DNA from: a bacterium
Lineage (GTDB): Bacteria; SZUA-182
Assembly (NCBI GenBank): GCA_003230635.1
Contig: QIFF01000045.1
Location: 1-36,901, forward strand
Length of the DNA: 36,901 nucleotides
Direction: 5' to 3'
Shown here in pieces: positions 1 to 9,000 of this stretch. Made by a program: the position numbers and the translations under genes. Position 1 is the first letter of the stretch. Every line of letters begins with the position of its first letter. The notes under the pieces were generated by a model. It did no database searches. It saw only the letters and a program-made list of their open reading frames with translations, and was not told where the DNA came from.

Positions 1-541
1 TGGTGTTTTTGCCCTTGTAGGTATTGCCGGCCTGGTGCAGCTTGACATGTTCCAGATACCGGGGAATCACCTCGGCAACGGTGGGGGAAGGAAGGCTCGT
101 TGTTTTGGGACTCGTTGTTTGCTGCCCGTTCCCGTTATTGGGGTAGCCGAAGACAATCGCTTTTTGCAAGGCGGCCAGGTTTAAATCAAGTCCCTGCTGT
201 TCCTGAAAAAAGTTGGGCAGTATCTCCTTCAGGTCTGCCCGCTGAAAGTTTTGCGGCCCCTTACAGGCCAGGCAGATCAACTCAAACTCCAGGGTATGTT
301 TTAAGAGGGAGATTTGCCACAGCTTGGCCAGGATAAACAAGGGGTCGTTTGAGAAAAGGTTGAGGATGTTTTCCATGCCGGGGGACTCGTCCGGGCCGAG
401 TTGCTTGGCACAGTTGACCAGCACCTGGTTGATGGCCTCACCGGAGCGAATCAGCCAGTGGTTGCTGAGCAATTCCTCTTCTTTTCCGCTCAAGCCGGTC
501 GGGTTCATTTTCTGTTCGGGGGGTAAAGGTTTTTGGCCCAT
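1..541 (-). CDS. Putative tyrosine site-specific recombinase, N-terminal part (runs off the left edge)
   Basis: An open frame starts at ATG 541 and stays open to the window edge (180 codons seen). It has a good Shine-Dalgarno (GAGAAGGGA) just upstream. The first 150 residues are not recognised. From about residue 158 the sequence (VAEVIPRYLEHVKL, then NTYKGK) resembles the start of the SAM-like core-binding domain of phage-type integrases. The catalytic domain would lie outside the window. The long N-terminal extension is unusual for an integrase, so it could also be a different DNA-binding protein. The call rests on one short motif and is tentative. A TTGACA box at 601-606 (minus strand) could be its -35 element, but the -10 is poor. 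Confidence 0.5.
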   Translation of the reverse strand, partial: MGQKPLPPEQKMNPTGLSGKEEELLSNHWLIRSGEAINQVLVNCAKQLGPDESPGMENILNLFSNDPLFILAKLWQISLLKHTLEFELICLACKGPQNFQRADLKEILPNFFQEQQGLDLNLAALQKAIVFGYPNNGNGQQTTSPKTTSLPSPTVAEVIPRYLEHVKLHQAGNTYKGKNT

Positions 542-953
542 TGTTCCCTTCTCTTCTCTACGTTAGGTTCACTTCCAATTCATCCTTAAAGTTCTTATTT
601 TGTCAAGTCCTTTCAAGCGGTTACGGCTTGTTTTTCTTCAGTTTCTTCCGCTTTTCGAGAGAAAGTTCCGCATGCTGCCATGAGTGGGAAATTTCGCCGC
701 TTTCTCGTTAGGAACGCGGGAAGATTTCTTGCGCGTTTCCGGAAGCATTTCCGGGATTATCACTTGTCCGATTAAAAACCGTAGCTGACCAGGGTTCACC
801 GGCTTTTGGTTATATCATAGCAATTTTTTAAAAAGCCCGTAGCGGGAGATGGCGAGGTTTGTCGAGGTTTGTCATGCTTTTTTTTCGAGGGAGATTATTT
901 TTAGCCCGCTTTAAGCGACGTAGTCTTCTTCCGATTTTCAACCTCACCTTATA
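542..953. other. Intergenic region without a convincing gene
   Basis: I see no supported gene between the leftward recombinase-like gene and the rightward TA promoter. It contains a leftward TTGACA box (601-606). It also holds a 10-bp sequence repeated in tandem (853-862 and 863-872, CGAGGTTTGT). Confidence 0.5.
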
Positions 954-982
954 TTGACAAAAGGTTCTTCTCCGGTTAATAT
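954..982 (+). promoter_or_regulatory. Sigma-A promoter of the DUF104/PIN pair
   Basis: TTGACA at 954-959, a 17-bp spacer, and TAATAT at 977-982. The ribosome binding site AAGGAG (991-996) follows almost immediately, so the leader must be very short. Confidence 0.75.
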
Positions 983-1005
983 ACAAGTGAAAGGAGATGT
1001 GTAAA

Positions 1006-1239
1006 ATGTCGCAAACTATTACAGCCATATATGAAGATGGAGTATTCAAACCACTCCAAAAGGTAAATATCAAGCCTCATCAGAAAGCAGAGCTGGTTAT
1101 TTTCCCAGAGGGGAAAATCCTTCCAGAGGATGTTACTAAGCTGATAAAAACTCAGAAGAAAGCCCTCCGAAAATTCTGTGGTATCGGCAGTAGCGGCCTT
1201 TCCGATATAGCGGAAAACCACGATAGCTACTTGTACTAA
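1006..1239 (+). CDS. DUF104 (AF2212-like) family antitoxin
   Basis: A 77-residue protein beginning MSQTITAIYEDGVFKPL. This is the typical opening of DUF104/AF2212-like proteins (a beta strand, then the xYexGvfkPL signature). These small proteins usually sit directly before a PIN toxin and act as the antitoxin. The start at 1006 is preferred over an in-frame ATG at 997 because that one overlaps the ribosome binding site. It is followed 17 bp later by a PIN-domain gene, so the two are most likely cotranscribed from the promoter at 954-982. The C-terminal half (charged, helical) would wrap the toxin. This part is inference. Confidence 0.85.
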   Translation: MSQTITAIYEDGVFKPLQKVNIKPHQKAELVIFPEGKILPEDVTKLIKTQKKALRKFCGIGSSGLSDIAENHDSYLY

Positions 1240-1256
1240 AAGGGATAGAAGTTGCC

Positions 1257-1655
1257 ATGGATTTAATCTTTGTGGATACAAGCGCTTGGTACGCGTATTT
1301 CGACAACTCCGACACCGATCACCCCGCCGCCGCTGAATTCATGAACAACTTACCTTCACCTGTCATCACCAGCAATTACGTAATAGATGAGACTTTGACC
1401 CTCCTCAGGACGCGGATAGGATATTCTTTAGCGGTTACAATCGGCAAACAGTTCTTTGCCGGGCGGCTCGCCCAACTGGTAAGAGTAGCTGAAAAAGATG
1501 AGAAAGCAGCCTTTAAACTTTTTACCCGATATGCTGATAAAACTTTTAGCTTTACCGACTGCACCAGTTTTGTGGTCATGCAAAACTTGGGCATTAAGCA
1601 GGCATTTACCTTTGACAAGCATTTTCAACAAATAGGGTTCAATACATTGCCCTAA
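1257..1655 (+). CDS. PIN-domain ribonuclease toxin (VapC-type)
   Basis: A 132-residue single PIN domain. The four acidic positions expected of VapC RNases are present: D7 (FVDTSAW), E45 (VIDETLTLL), D101 (FTDCTSF) and D120 (TFDKHF). VapC enzymes cleave RNA, often tRNA, using Mg2+ held by these residues. The gene follows the DUF104 antitoxin by 17 bp and has a weak ribosome binding site (GGGATAGAAG), as is common for toxins. It appears intact and complete in length for the family. Confidence 0.9.
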   Translation: MDLIFVDTSAWYAYFDNSDTDHPAAAEFMNNLPSPVITSNYVIDETLTLLRTRIGYSLAVTIGKQFFAGRLAQLVRVAEKDEKAAFKLFTRYADKTFSFTDCTSFVVMQNLGIKQAFTFDKHFQQIGFNTLP

Positions 1656-1679
1656 TTTCCCCAATGGATACTATTGACT

Positions 1680-1850
1680 ATGCTAAAAGTGAAGGGTTTG
1701 TATAACGCTAAGAGTATCCGGTTCCTGAGAAAGGTCGATCCTGGTGAAAAGGTCAAGAAATCTCTCCAGAGCCAACTGGAAACAATGAAGAATGGTTTTG
1801 ACATGGGTGGAATATTGGCTAAATACCGGGAAGAGTTGCATGAGCGATAA
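1680..1850 (+). CDS. Small ORF, probable antitoxin of a decayed PIN pair
   Basis: A 56-residue reading frame starting MLKVKGLYNAKSIRFL and rich in charged residues. It has no obvious ribosome binding site. Its last codons overlap an ATG at 1840, in the ATGAGCGATAA arrangement often seen between antitoxin and toxin genes. The overlapping frame opens like a PIN toxin but stops after 13 codons. I read this as the surviving antitoxin half of a TA pair whose toxin was lost. The protein itself matches no family I can name. Confidence 0.45.
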   Translation: MLKVKGLYNAKSIRFLRKVDPGEKVKKSLQSQLETMKNGFDMGGILAKYREELHER

Positions 1851-1881
1851 GTGTTTTATCGACGCCGTATGCTGCCTATGA
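1840..1881 (+). pseudogene. Remnant of a PIN toxin start
   Basis: The frame reads MSDKCFIDAVCCL and then stops. The first residues match the beginning of many PIN toxins (MxDKyFiDtciW). The rest of the domain (about 120 residues) is absent before the HU-like gene starts at 1946. The evidence is short, and the call depends on the overlap with the upstream small ORF. Confidence 0.4.
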
Positions 1882-1945
1882 TGCCGGTGGGAAAAGCAAG
1901 AAAATTTTTGCCCGATCAGTTCCGACTGAAACCCGGGAGGTATCG

Positions 1946-2221
1946 GTGACCAGAGCAATCTTAAGTGAAAAGGTCAGGAAAGAACACGGTAGTTTATCCA
2001 AACAAGAAGCCAAAAGAGTGGTGGCAACAATTTTTGAGATTATACGTGACAGATTACAAAACGGAGAAAGTGTTCAAATTAAGGGCTTTGGCAAATTTCG
2101 GGTGCGCCAGAAGGGAGCACGGGTGGGACAGAACCTGCAAACTGGCGGCACTGTGGTAATCAATGCCCGTAAAGTAGTGGCCTTCAAGACCAGCCGTGAC
2201 TTGAAAAAACATGTCCGGTAG
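1946..2221 (+). CDS. HU/IHF-family DNA-binding protein
   Basis: A 91-residue protein of normal HU length, with the helical dimer part followed by the signature GFGKFRVRQKGARVGQNLQT, which corresponds to the DNA-binding beta arm of HU/IHF. The GTG start at 1946 is supported by GGGAGG at 1935-1940. It differs from the canonical HU at 31344-31613: the arm lacks the usual RxGRNPqTG spelling (here RVGQNLQTGG), so it is probably an accessory paralogue. Expected role: DNA bending and compaction as a homodimer. It stands alone between TA loci. Confidence 0.9.
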   Translation: MTRAILSEKVRKEHGSLSKQEAKRVVATIFEIIRDRLQNGESVQIKGFGKFRVRQKGARVGQNLQTGGTVVINARKVVAFKTSRDLKKHVR

Positions 2222-2254
2222 AGAGCGTTGTCCCGGCAGCAAATCCATCAAGGC

Positions 2255-2287
2255 TTGACTTCTCTAAATTATAGTCCTATAATTTAG
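2255..2287 (+). promoter_or_regulatory. Strong promoter overlapped by a perfect operator palindrome (AbrB/RelE pair)
   Basis: TTGACT at 2255-2260, a 17-bp spacer, and a perfect TATAAT at 2278-2283. An 11-bp perfect inverted repeat (CTAAATTATAG, 2264-2274, and its complement, 2277-2287, separated by 2 bp) covers the spacer and the -10 box. Binding there would block RNA polymerase. This fits autorepression by the AbrB-type antitoxin encoded at 2337. Confidence 0.8.
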
Positions 2288-2336
2288 TTGTAATTTCCAA
2301 CTTTCTAACTTTATAGACTGTCAAAGAGGTGATACT

Positions 2337-2612
2337 ATGCCATTAGTGAAGGTAAAGGAGAAGTTTCAGGTTACTATTCCTATCCAGATTCGGAAACTTA
2401 TCCATCTGGAAGTAGGTGATATTCTAGAGATGGTGACTCGTGACAACACCATTGTCTTTAAACCTAAAACCATTGTAGACAGGGAGAGTGTGGACGCAGC
2501 TGTTAAAGAGGGTCTTAAGGACTGTCAAGAAGGACGGCTCTACGGCCCTTTTAAAAGTGTTGAAGAATTTAAGGTGGGAGTAGAGAAATTTAAAAAATCG
2601 AGAAAAGTATGA
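2337..2612 (+). CDS. AbrB/SpoVT-type antitoxin
   Basis: 91 residues. The N-terminal 45 residues form a swapped-hairpin AbrB domain (VKVKEKFQVTIPIQIRK, then LEVGDILEM). This is the DNA-binding half of MazE/VapB-like antitoxins. The C-terminal half (about residues 50-91, basic and helical) would bind the toxin. The stop overlaps the toxin start by 4 bp (ATGA), implying translational coupling. A promoter with an overlapping palindrome lies 50 bp upstream, consistent with autoregulation. Confidence 0.88.
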   Translation: MPLVKVKEKFQVTIPIQIRKLIHLEVGDILEMVTRDNTIVFKPKTIVDRESVDAAVKEGLKDCQEGRLYGPFKSVEEFKVGVEKFKKSRKV

Positions 2613-2854
2613 AGACCCACTTTACCGAGAGAGCGATGAATGATTTTGTCGCCCTCCCCCAGAAACTCCAAACCTCCACTAAAAAACAACTAAACTTTCT
2701 TCTTAAAGACCTCCGCTACCCATCCCTGCGAGCCAAAAAATATGATGAGGCCCAAAATATCTGGCAAGCCAGGATTACCCGTGATTACCGGTTCTATTTC
2801 AAAATAGAAGGGGATACCTACATCATTTTAACTATCAAAAAACACCCTAAATGA
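2609..2854 (+). CDS. RelE/ParE-superfamily toxin
   Basis: An 81-residue compact protein with the late RelE-fold strands clearly visible (IWQARITRDYRFYFKIEGD, then YIILTIKKHPK). This resembles ribosome-dependent mRNA interferases of the RelE/ParE superfamily. Conserved basic and aromatic residues (R75-like, Y, K in the last strand) are present, but catalytic assignment from sequence alone is uncertain. It overlaps the AbrB-type antitoxin by 4 bp. ParE-type gyrase poisoning is the alternative activity. Confidence 0.82.
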   Translation: MKTHFTERAMNDFVALPQKLQTSTKKQLNFLLKDLRYPSLRAKKYDEAQNIWQARITRDYRFYFKIEGDTYIILTIKKHPK

Positions 2855-2929
2855 TGCGGTACTGTTAGTGGGTGTAAAAATCGCCTTCCTCCGGAATTCA
2901 AATGTCAGAACATTTGCCGGGTGAAATTA

Positions 2930-3358
2930 ATGTCCGCTAAAAAGAAAAAACCGCCGCCTCGCGGGAAAGGCCTGAACCGTCAGAGCAGGCTCGCTTCCGC
3001 CAAGCGTTGGCTGCTTAAGTTCGAGGGGAAAAATATTGTAAAGGGATACAGAAAACACTACGGAGCGGACTGGCTTTGTGCCGTTAAAGAATTGGAAATG
3101 TTAGGGTTTGAACTCAACCCGGACTATGTGAACAAACTAAAATGTAGTATGGAGAACCAGCGGTTAGAAAAACAAGCTCTCAAACAACGTAGAAAAAGAG
3201 AACAGTTGCAAGAACTTTATAAAGATTCAGACCCCACCTTTGCCTTCATCGCGGGTTACACTTCGTGGGGATTTCCATATGGCGTCACCTGGGAGGAAAT
3301 CGGTGAGGAGCCGCCTGATTTTGATGGGGGTCAAGTTTGGCACCCTTTAAGACCGTGA
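2930..3358 (+). CDS. Conserved hypothetical protein, basic N-terminus
   Basis: 142 residues from ATG 2930 (a GTG at 2921 is also in frame; neither has a strong ribosome binding site). The first 35 residues are very basic (SAKKKKPPPRGKGLNRQSR). A helical section and a KxRRKREQLQEL stretch follow, then a conserved-looking end (FIAGYTSWGFPYGVTWEE). I recognise this layout from uncharacterised Firmicute proteins but know no function. The basic head suggests nucleic-acid contact (inference). The gene ends 12 bp inside the convergent UPF0158 gene. A short hairpin (2899-2916) precedes it. Confidence 0.75.
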   Translation: MSAKKKKPPPRGKGLNRQSRLASAKRWLLKFEGKNIVKGYRKHYGADWLCAVKELEMLGFELNPDYVNKLKCSMENQRLEKQALKQRRKREQLQELYKDSDPTFAFIAGYTSWGFPYGVTWEEIGEEPPDFDGGQVWHPLRP

Positions 3359-3790
3359 ATCACTCAAGAGGTCAATCCCCTCCCCCCTTAGCCAATCAAC
3401 AGCCCATTCCTTTATCAACTCATGCTGGAAGCTGAACCAGCATTCCCGCTCGTCGGGGTATTCACAGAGCACGTCCTTGAAGCGCCGGAAAGCGCCACGG
3501 CCATTAATGGCCACCCAAAGCAGATATTGTAAGTGCTCGTCCTCCACGGTGGGGATAAATCTTTCCATAAAGCGGTAAACCTCATGGGATTCGATGGGGT
3601 CTATTCTGATATAGCGCTCATCACTCCAATAGGGATCGGCCTCCTCCGCGTCAAGCTCATTACCGTCTTCGTCCAGGCCCCAAAATTCCACTACCTCCCC
3701 GCTTTCCGTGTCTAAATAGTAGCTTAAATCTTCACAATTGGTTTCCAGCGCGTCAATCAAACTGTCTATATTTACTTTAAGTTCACGCAT
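3347..3790 (-). CDS. UPF0158 family protein
   Basis: 147 acidic residues fitting the UPF0158 pattern: an N-terminal LIDALE...YYLDTESGEVVE segment, then YIRIDPIESHEVYRFMERFI, and a helical end with GRGAFRRFKDVL. The family is widespread in bacteria and its function is unknown. The ribosome binding site is AGGGGTG just before ATG 3790. Its 3' end overlaps the convergent gene by 12 bp. It is often found in accessory regions. No catalytic motif is evident. Confidence 0.85.
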   Translation of the reverse strand: MRELKVNIDSLIDALETNCEDLSYYLDTESGEVVEFWGLDEDGNELDAEEADPYWSDERYIRIDPIESHEVYRFMERFIPTVEDEHLQYLLWVAINGRGAFRRFKDVLCEYPDERECWFSFQHELIKEWAVDWLRGEGIDLLSDSRS

Positions 3791-3841
3791 ATCAGCACCC
3801 CTTTGCCGATTACTTTTCCATCAGCTTATGGAGAACCGTTT

Positions 3842-4780
3842 CTATATGAGACTTCTTTTTGCAGAATGTAGGTCTTTGTAATATTCCAGCGAGACAAATT
3901 TTTCTTGCGGCAGTTTTTTACCTTCTTCCAAGGTGTTGATCACTGTCCTGTTAACAATTGCCGGCGCATACTCAGGATCTATTTCCAGGGCCGTATCAAG
4001 CGCCGTCAGGGCGTCTGCCTTCCGGCCTAATTGGGCCAGGCAAAGCCCGATATTTCCATAACTTTGCGGATGCCTGTCGTTTATCGCCAAGCATTCCCGA
4101 AATCCGGCCATTGCTTTTTCCCATTTCCCATCTTCCATGTCTGAATATGCTCTTTCAAATTTTTCCTGAGCTTCAAAATATTTTTCCAGGCTAATTTTAT
4201 TTGCTTTCAAAACCAGCTCTTCTATGTTCCTGATAAGATTTTTAGCTTGTTGGACGAGCTCATCCTGAGCGTCGCCCACTTCAACGACCTCTTGGAAAGA
4301 CTTTATGGCGTTTTTAAGGTCAAGTTTACTTTTATAAGCCATTGCCTTGTTGAAATGCGCCTCTACGAAGTAAGGAAATATATCGGTGGCTTTGCTAAAA
4401 AACTTTATGGCTTCATCAAATTGTTCCTCAAAGGCATAAACCACGCCCAGCCCATAATTAACCATGTGGTTTTCGGGGTGTTGTCTTATCAGTTCTTCAA
4501 GAATCACGCGACCTTTTCCAATCCTCCCCTTTTCCACAAATATCAAAGCGTTGTCAACAGCATCTTCAACTTCTTCATTAATTTCTATAATGAAGGGTTT
4601 TTGCTTAAGTTTTTTTGATTTTGACGATTGGTAGTAGGTTACGGCCTGGAAGTATCGGCACCCTTCACACTCGGAATGGCGTAAATTGGCACAACACAAT
4701 GAACAGATAAATTTCCCCTTTATCCTGCATTCTCTTCGGGCCTTGTTTTTAGTGCAGAGTTCGCATCTGCGCTTTTTCAT
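3842..4780 (-). CDS. TPR-repeat protein with N-terminal Cys-rich zinc-knuckle-like region
   Basis: 312 residues. Residues 6-42 contain four CxxC-like pairs (CELC, CRIK..CSLCC, CEGC), suggesting one or two zinc sites. From about residue 70 the protein is built of tetratricopeptide-like helices (VNYGLGVVYAFEEQFDEAI; AHFNKAMAYKSKLDLKNAI; SYGNIGLCLAQLGRKADAL). No signal peptide or membrane segment is seen, so it is cytosolic. It overlaps the upstream RhuM-family gene by 4 bp (ATGA), so the two are made together. The TPRs suggest it scaffolds another protein, plausibly RhuM, but the function is unknown. Confidence 0.8.
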   Translation of the reverse strand: MKKRRCELCTKNKARRECRIKGKFICSLCCANLRHSECEGCRYFQAVTYYQSSKSKKLKQKPFIIEINEEVEDAVDNALIFVEKGRIGKGRVILEELIRQHPENHMVNYGLGVVYAFEEQFDEAIKFFSKATDIFPYFVEAHFNKAMAYKSKLDLKNAIKSFQEVVEVGDAQDELVQQAKNLIRNIEELVLKANKISLEKYFEAQEKFERAYSDMEDGKWEKAMAGFRECLAINDRHPQSYGNIGLCLAQLGRKADALTALDTALEIDPEYAPAIVNRTVINTLEEGKKLPQEKFVSLEYYKDLHSAKRSLI

Positions 4781-5835
4781 TTTTTATATCCAGTGTCTTG
4801 TTGTGATTTTTCAATCTGTTTCACTTCTTTAACCGCCTCCAGAAAATGTTCTTCCACCGGAGAGGGATCATTTAAATGTGCCTGTCTGTATTTCTCGTAT
4901 TCGGCATGAGCCTTTTCCAACGCTTGCTGGTGGCTGATCGTTCCCGCATGGGTTAATATTTCACGGTCACTGATTTTCAAGAATTCGTCCAGTTTGGCAA
5001 TCCAGTTACGCATATACATCGGTTTACGGTTAAGCGCCTGAAGCTCGGCAAATTCCAGATAGATTGTAACAATCCGGTTCAAGGTATCTATCTCTGCCTG
5101 GTTCAGGTAATTCTTGGCAATGCCTGCGTCGCTTTTCCTGGGTTTATCGCTCTGCCAGCAAGTCAGTCCCATGTTGGAATCAGCGGCGTCGGCACGGGAG
5201 TAAATGATTTCCGCCACCGTATGCCCGTGAGCCGCCCAGTGCACTTTATTCTGTACCACCGCAAAGAACTCGCGGGAAACATCGCTGTTCGGGTCATAAT
5301 CAATGCTGGTGGCGTATATATCCAGCACCTTGCGCCAGAACACCTTTTCCGAGGAACGGATATCCCGGATACGGGCCAGCAATTCGTCGAAATAGTTGCC
5401 GCCCCCCGTTTGCTTGAGCCGTTCATCGTCCAGGGTGAAACCTTTAATAATGTATTCCCGCAGCCGTTGCGTAGCCCAGATACGAAACTGGGTACCCCGC
5501 TGGGATTTTACCCGGTAGCCGACCGAAATAATGACATTGAGGTTGTAAAAATCAACTGGCCGTGAAACCTGCCGCTTGCCTTCAGTTTGAACTATCCGGA
5601 ATTTCCGGATAGTTGGCTCAGGCTGCAATTCGCCTTCTTCATAAATGTTTTTTATGTGCTCGTTTATAGTACGCACATCCTTTTGAAACAACTCCGCCAT
5701 CAGCTTTTGACTGAGCCAGACCGTTTCATTCTCCAGCCGCACTTCAATACGAGTCTTGCCGTCCCCGGTTTGATACAGCAAGAACTTGCTATTTGGCGTT
5801 AACTGATTGTTAGATTCGTTCTTGTTTTTATCCAT
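4777..5835 (-). CDS. RhuM-family protein
   Basis: 352 residues matching the RhuM family throughout: ETVWLSQKLMAELFQ (HTH-like), RTINEHIKNIYEEGEL, DFYNLNVIISVGYRVKSQRG, then FRIWATQRLREYIIKGF and NKVHWAAHGHTVAEII. RhuM proteins are found on pathogenicity and defence islands. They have been linked to virulence, but their biochemical role is unclear. The N-terminal part looks like a winged-helix DNA-binding module. Ribosome binding site: AAGGAAAAA before ATG 5835. It is the first gene of a two-gene unit with the TPR protein. Confidence 0.9.
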   Translation of the reverse strand: MDKNKNESNNQLTPNSKFLLYQTGDGKTRIEVRLENETVWLSQKLMAELFQKDVRTINEHIKNIYEEGELQPEPTIRKFRIVQTEGKRQVSRPVDFYNLNVIISVGYRVKSQRGTQFRIWATQRLREYIIKGFTLDDERLKQTGGGNYFDELLARIRDIRSSEKVFWRKVLDIYATSIDYDPNSDVSREFFAVVQNKVHWAAHGHTVAEIIYSRADAADSNMGLTCWQSDKPRKSDAGIAKNYLNQAEIDTLNRIVTIYLEFAELQALNRKPMYMRNWIAKLDEFLKISDREILTHAGTISHQQALEKAHAEYEKYRQAHLNDPSPVEEHFLEAVKEVKQIEKSQQDTGYKK

Positions 5836-6020
5836 TTACGATTTTTCCTTACCCCGTTCTAAATACGATGTGTGCGGTTTTATCCCGACCCTGGTTACGT
5901 GAATCGATATTTTCTCTTAGTTTCGGCAAATCTAAGGGGGAACAAGCAGCCTGAGAAATTATATAAAAAAGCGAAGAAGTTATCAACTAAAGAATTGGCT
6001 ACCAATGTTCTGTTTTAGGG

Positions 6021-6059
6021 AAAAACTACCGTTGGTAGAAGTTGCCCTGTAAAACAGGG
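6021..6059 (-). terminator. Double hairpin terminator after the ligase-AAA gene
   Basis: Read on the minus strand, two hairpins follow the stop at 6082. The first has stem CCCTGT/ACAGGG (6045-6059). The second has stem CTACC/GGTAG with loop AAC (6026-6038), followed by five T residues (6021-6025). The second has the form of a short rho-independent terminator. Confidence 0.6.
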
Positions 6060-6081
6060 AGAGGTGTTGTGGTCAAGGAGC

Positions 6082-9000
6082 TTATCCGTGAGTAGCCAAG
6101 TAAGTAGGGGGAGAGAATAATTTGGTATGTTTTTTGACGTTGTTGATGGCATTTAAGAAATGGCTGGCACAGACTCGTACTGTGTCAGCAGGGATATTTT
6201 GGGCGATAGCTTCTTTGACAGCCAGCAGGCCAGCTTCGTTGGTTAGATGTTCAATCTCGGCGCCGGAGAAGCCGTTAGTGAGCGCTGCCAGTTTGGTTGC
6301 TTGGACATCCCCGGCAACGGGCATTCTGGCTAAGAGCTTTCTAAACAGTGCCACACGGCCTTTCTTGTTCGGCACTCCCATAAAGACCCGGCGGTCTATG
6401 CGTCCCGGGCGCAGAATGGCGGGATCAAGGTAATCGGGAAGGTTGGTGGTAGCAATGATCAGGATACGTCCCCGTTCGGACAATCCGTCCATGAGCACCA
6501 GCAGTTGGGAGACGATTTCCCGCAGATAGGAAGCGTTTGGCTGGCTGCGTGCCCCGGCGACGGCATCGACCTCGTCCATAATAATGACAGATGGGGCGAG
6601 TCCAGCAGCCCGTTGGAAGGTCTCTCGTAACATACGCTCAGAGTCACCCAGCCATTTTGAGAGAAGCTCAGGGCCACTGATGGTTTCGATGTGTGCCCCT
6701 GATTCTCCGGCAACGGCACGGGCCAGCATGGTCTTGCCGTTGCCCGGCGGTCCCCAGAGCAGAATCCCCCGGCCCGGCTTCACCCCCACCTGCTGAAATA
6801 GTTCTGGGTGTAAAAGCGGCAGTTCGGCATAATCACGTACTAATTCCACCGCTTCATCCTGGCCGCAAACATCAGCGTAACGGGTGGGGGGAATATTGCG
6901 GGAACCTGCTTGAGATGTTGACGGAGTGATGAAACCAAACGCCCCTTGCGTATTTTGAATACCTGCTACGGGAAGCACAGAGGGCCAGGTCTTTTGTGCC
7001 TGCTCGGAGTGTGCCTCCAAGGTTATCCCAAACGGCAAGCGGCGAATGTTTTTGGGAAAGACCCAGGCTGGTTTATTGTTCTCGATAAAATAGCCCATCG
7101 TCCAACGGTTGCTTTGGGCGGGGTCGAGTTTTTCAGGCAGGCCCTTGATACGTTCCATCACCCGCTGGTGGTCAAAGAAGGGGCATATTACTAACGGTTC
7201 ATTGAACGGCGTATCAAGTTGATTTAGCAAATTATCTTTATCCAGGCTGACAACTTTACCGTCAAATTTACCCGCCGCATACCAGGCCGGTTCCTCCTGG
7301 GCGATTCCGGGAAAACCGGGTGCGGGCTTGAAGCGGATCTGCTTGCAACACAGGGCAAGCGCTGTACGGCAGCCATCCGCATTTCTCTTTTGCATCCTCC
7401 AGCAGGCGGCGATGTCATTAATGCTGTTTATTACGTCCTGAAAATCGTGATAACCAAGCGGATCGTTATTGACCAGAAACTCCGCTCCCTTCCAGCGCCC
7501 GATAAGGCGGTATAAATTCTCAATGCGGCGAATATTTTCCACCAGGGTGTTTTGCTCAAATGTCAGCATGTAGTGCCGGGGCCGGCCTTTGTCATCACTT
7601 TCCATGGAGAGACCACCGGCATGAGACATGGCTCTGATTCTGCGCACCGCCACCTGAAAGTTTACCGAGGGGGTGCGGGCAAAGGATATTTCCATATCCA
7701 GCCGGAAGTTTTTGCCGGTGCTGCAAGATGTGGGTAAAGACAAGGGTGATAGTCGCTGTTCTGTATCCGACAGTCCTTGCCGGCTCCAGCCGCGGGTGAT
7801 TTTCTCTTCCTGCCAGTTTTCAATCAGAGCGCTGATCTTATCCATGCCGGAAGCTACCCGGACTTGGGTTTTGAGCGGCTCAGACCTGCCCGGGGTAAAA
7901 TCGGTAAAGAAGACAACATAGGGCGGATAGAGCGGGTCAACATTTTCCTTGTTGGTTTTCCAGGCCACAACCTTGCGCACGCACAGCCCGGCAGCAATGT
8001 CTTTGTAAAAGACTTCACGCTTTATAACAGTTGAGCGGGGAAGCTGAATATTCTGAATCGTGCCCGCATCTGCTATGGGAACTAAATCGGTAACCTGGCA
8101 CATACCTGTAGTGTCAGGCCCTACGGTTTTATCCTCCCGAATTCGCCTAAAGACCGCGTTAATTAAACTTACCGCCGGCATGGGTCTGAGGGGCTGCCAG
8201 GCATTTTCTGGATGATATTCCAAAGCCATACGGCGCACCGGTTCGCCGCTGGAACGGACGGCCAGCAAGTCATTGCACTTGGTCTCTACCACAACTTGCG
8301 GTTTTAAAAACTGAAACAAGGCCCCCGAGCGGGCCGCTGCCAGATACGAGGACTGCGCCGCCAGGGGTTGCAGCCTGCGCCACAGATCGTATCGCTCCGC
8401 CTCGCTGAAGCCGGTGTTCACTCGTCCCAGGAGTTGGAAATTTCCATCAGGCCGCTGGAGAGCTAATAACAATTCAGCTATGCCGCCGTTAGTACGACAG
8501 GTCATGCCTACTATCACTGCGTCGATGCTTACTTCCAGCTTTATTTTCAGAATCTGGCAATCCGTAGAGCGGACTACTACCCCCTCATGCCCCTGGCGGG
8601 TGACTAACTGTTCATACGCCCTCAACACCCCGCCTGCATTGAGTGTCTTTTCAAAGGGCACGCTGTGGCAGAGTCTGCCCCCAGCCAGAAGCTTCATGAG
8701 CCGCTGTGCCCGCTCGGCAAAGGGGCGGCGCTGATAATTACTCCCATTCTCCAGCAAATCAAAAGCGGCAAAGTGCAGCCGGGCAATTTCTGCCTTAGCC
8801 CCGCCGCCGAGGGCGGCATGCAGGTCATGCACGCGGGGTCGGGTTGGCTGCCCGTTGGCGTATAATTCGCCAGCCAAAAGCAGATGCCGCTTGCGGAAAA
8901 TGCCGGCAGCCTCCTCAGTAACCGGGACATCGCTGATGATTTTTCCTGAAGGCGACAGCAGCCATGCTCCCCCATCCCCGGCTGATAAAAACCAGGTCTC

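Noticed and set aside
828..1281. Two overlapping minus-strand open frames
   Set aside because: They are antisense to the DUF104 gene and its promoter, have no ribosome binding site and unnatural composition.
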